A DNA stretch of 64,000 bases, taken from NCBI GenBank assembly GCA_019638185.1, contig JAHBUH010000011.1, positions 62,001-126,000 on the forward strand, in the 5' to 3' direction. Shown piece after piece: positions 62,575-64,000 of the stretch. A program made the position numbers and the translations under genes. Under the pieces are notes generated by a model. It saw only the letters and a list, made by a program, of their open reading frames with translations. It was not told the DNA's origin and ran no database searches. Positions within the stretch are counted from its first letter, which is position 1; each line of letters begins with the position of its first letter. Source of the stretch: Leadbetterella sp. Its GTDB lineage: Bacteria > Bacteroidota > Bacteroidia > Cytophagales > Spirosomataceae.

Positions 62575-63127
62575 TCCTGTTTTTTTGGTTCTGTAAAGTT
62601 AAACCATTTTTGTTTAAAAAATGGTCCGGGTTAACCATCCGGGCGGTCACCTTCATTTGCCCCAGGTGCCGCATGCCATGTTCTGCACTGTGAAAAAGCA
62701 GGCCTGTCAGGGTGACCGGGATTTTCTTGCGTCCCAGGAACCGGGTTTCGGTCAGGCGGTTTTCATCCGTGGCTCCGAGGCGGCGGATGGCCTCATCAAT
62801 GGTCAGGTTCAGGGCGTCAAGGAGATCAGACACTTTCCCGTTTTCTTCCTCTGCGCTCTCTGCCTTCAGTCGGGCAAACTGCTCTTCACTAAGCGGTTTT
62901 TCTTCCGCATAGGTAAACATCCGGTCAATCACCCCCGCCATGTGTTTCAGGTGAAATCCCACCGAGGCCACACCTTTGGGCCGTACCCAAAGGTTTTCGT
63001 CATTAAAACCCTGCAGTATTTCATGTGTTTCTCTTTTCATCTGGAGCAGGGCGTGAGCTACGGGCTGCAGCAAAGGCGGGATACCCTCCACCGGGCCCCG
63101 CATCCAAAATTCCGGTTCGTCTGTCAT
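62567..63127 (-). CDS. DinB-fold protein
   Basis: A 186-residue four-helix protein of the DinB/YfiT superfamily of metal-dependent enzymes. The three metal-binding histidines appear in context: VGFHLKHMAGVIDRM, LLFHSAEHGMRHLGQ. Members include thiol S-transferases and damage-inducible proteins with unknown substrates. It starts upstream of and overlaps the GH92 gene by 8 nt, so they are likely co-transcribed, though a shared job is not apparent. Confidence 0.85.
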   Translation of the reverse strand: MTDEPEFWMRGPVEGIPPLLQPVAHALLQMKRETHEILQGFNDENLWVRPKGVASVGFHLKHMAGVIDRMFTYAEEKPLSEEQFARLKAESAEEENGKVSDLLDALNLTIDEAIRRLGATDENRLTETRFLGRKKIPVTLTGLLFHSAEHGMRHLGQMKVTARMVNPDHFLNKNGLTLQNQKNRNA

Positions 63128-63241
63128 ATCTTTGTTATTCCATATGTATACGTTTCAGCTGTCAGCCGCGCCGTGAACTGCTTATGCATGGGCCGGAGAC
63201 GCGTACCTTGTAGTCTGTCAAATTTCTGAAAGCGGATATAG

Positions 63242-63871
63242 TTAAGAACCACAGGACCACGCCAGCAAAAAAATCGTCAGAAAGCCTGCGACTGAGAAAC
63301 CGGACAAAGTCCCCAGCCAGGCCCAGCCTCTCCCTTTAAATTGCTTCTTTTTGGGGCGTGTTCTTATCAAACTTATAATCCCCAAAACTACAGCCACGTA
63401 GGAGAATATCATAAGCACAGAAATGCTCCTTCCCCCTATTGCATCTAACAGGCCTACACCTACCCAGAACCCTAAAGCTGCCGCCAGCCCGAAAACGGTT
63501 GAGATTACTCCGAAAGGATCTGTTTTAAGCGGTACATCCTTGTCCCTTTGAGCCATACGGTTTTGCATAAGGCCTGGGCGGTCTGCGAGGGAGTCCGAGG
63601 CGGCCGGGGACCTGTATTTCGGGACTTTAACCCTGTGGGATTTGCCGGGAATACGGTTTTCTTTGACCGCTTCCGTTTTCTCCGGGTTCTGAACGGGTAC
63701 TTCCTGAATTATCTTTTGTTCCGAAGAAGAAGCAGAATTTGTGTTCGCCGGAAGTTCCGCCCGCTGCTCTTTCGAAAAGCCTTCATACGATGCAGGCATA
63801 AAACCGGCGTATTTTACCTTGCAGGCTGACAGCAGAAGCAGCATCAGGATAAGTTTATAATGGTTTTTCAT
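63242..63871 (-). CDS. Lipoprotein with C-terminal membrane segments
   Basis: A 209-residue protein. It starts with a lipobox (LILMLLLLSACK, Cys about residue 17), then a charged linker of ~100 residues, followed by three hydrophobic segments (TVFGLAAALGFWVGVGLL, SVLMIFSYVAVVLGIISLI, TLSGFSVAGFLTIFLLAWS). The C-terminal part resembles the DUF4190-like small membrane modules found in Bacteroidota. Function unknown. A -7 box TATCTTTG lies at 63901-63908 on the minus strand. Confidence 0.75.
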   Translation of the reverse strand: MKNHYKLILMLLLLSACKVKYAGFMPASYEGFSKEQRAELPANTNSASSSEQKIIQEVPVQNPEKTEAVKENRIPGKSHRVKVPKYRSPAASDSLADRPGLMQNRMAQRDKDVPLKTDPFGVISTVFGLAAALGFWVGVGLLDAIGGRSISVLMIFSYVAVVLGIISLIRTRPKKKQFKGRGWAWLGTLSGFSVAGFLTIFLLAWSCGS

Positions 63872-63900
63872 ATTAGGGCAGGTTTAGAAGATATTCTTAT

Positions 63901-63908
63901 CAAAGATA
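63901..63908 (-). promoter_or_regulatory. Candidate -7 element of the last lipoprotein gene
   Basis: Reads TATCTTTG on the minus strand, 29 nt before the ATG; TTG at -33 is absent. The remaining ~90 nt to the window edge show no gene. Confidence 0.4.
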
Positions 63909-64000
63909 CGCTAAGTTATTGATTAATAAAACATAACCGTTGTTTTTTCCCCCTGCTCTGCTATATGCTCCTGAGAATAGCTTACAGATGTAACCAAAAA

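Overview
This 64 kb window is chromosomal DNA of a member of the Bacteroidota. The evidence is type IX secretion C-terminal sorting domains on three proteins, a GLPGLI-family protein, DUF1800/DUF1501 gene pairs, promoters of the TTG-N19/20-TAnnTTTG form, a type B succinate dehydrogenase (one cytochrome b subunit, order C-A-B), and many small beta-barrel proteins with signal peptides ending in AQ. Gene density is high and GC looks near 50 percent, except for one clearly AT-rich stretch at about 33.25-35.15 kb. I cannot place the family safely; a Chitinophagaceae- or Cytophaga-like lineage is a guess. I see no tRNA, rRNA, insertion sequence or CRISPR array.

Layout. 1-8.1 kb: partial pyruvate kinase, leuA, plsY, an oxidase-subunit-III-like membrane protein with recO, a type B T9SS cargo protein, rimO. 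8.2-14.4 kb: a repeat-bearing beta-barrel protein, an ECF sigma factor with a small anti-sigma-like partner, an SCP2 protein, and a five-gene run from a second ECF sigma factor (TTG start, hydrophobic tail) through a small acidic protein, an MscS/CmpX-like channel and a DUF3078 outer-membrane protein to MscL. 14.5-21.1 kb: the late part of the division cluster, ftsW-murG-(ATE-like transferase)-ftsQ-ftsA-ftsZ, mostly joined by 4-nt overlaps; murC is absent and an aminoacyl-protein-transferase-like gene takes its usual place. 21.1-29.8 kb: gpsA, a Ser/Arg-rich secreted protein, a marR-barrel-nudix group, rseP, sdhCAB.

30.1-33.3 kb: DUF1800/DUF1501 pair 1. 33.3-35.1 kb: AT-rich island with a Cys-containing secreted protein, a GLPGLI protein and a broken start of an outer-membrane receptor-type gene. 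35.2-44.4 kb: serS, aspartokinase, ribH, a TPR protein, pdhA, recF, an SDR enzyme, a lipoprotein, tpiA, yebC. 44.5-47.7 kb: DUF1501/DUF1800 pair 2 on the other strand. 47.8-58.2 kb: recX, terC, dnaG, parAB, gyrB, nrdBA. 58.2-63.9 kb: an NPP-type phosphodiesterase, a DUF6364/PIN toxin-antitoxin pair, a GH92 mannosidase with a DinB-fold protein, and a lipoprotein.

Most promising leads: the cysteine-poor ATE/Bpt-like gene inside the division cluster; the sigma factor-channel run ending in mscL; and a 14-bp motif shared by the marR promoter (where it lies in a full palindrome over the -33 element) and the SCP2 promoter (over the -7 element), suggesting a small MarR regulon. All functional statements come from reading motifs by eye; no database search was possible.
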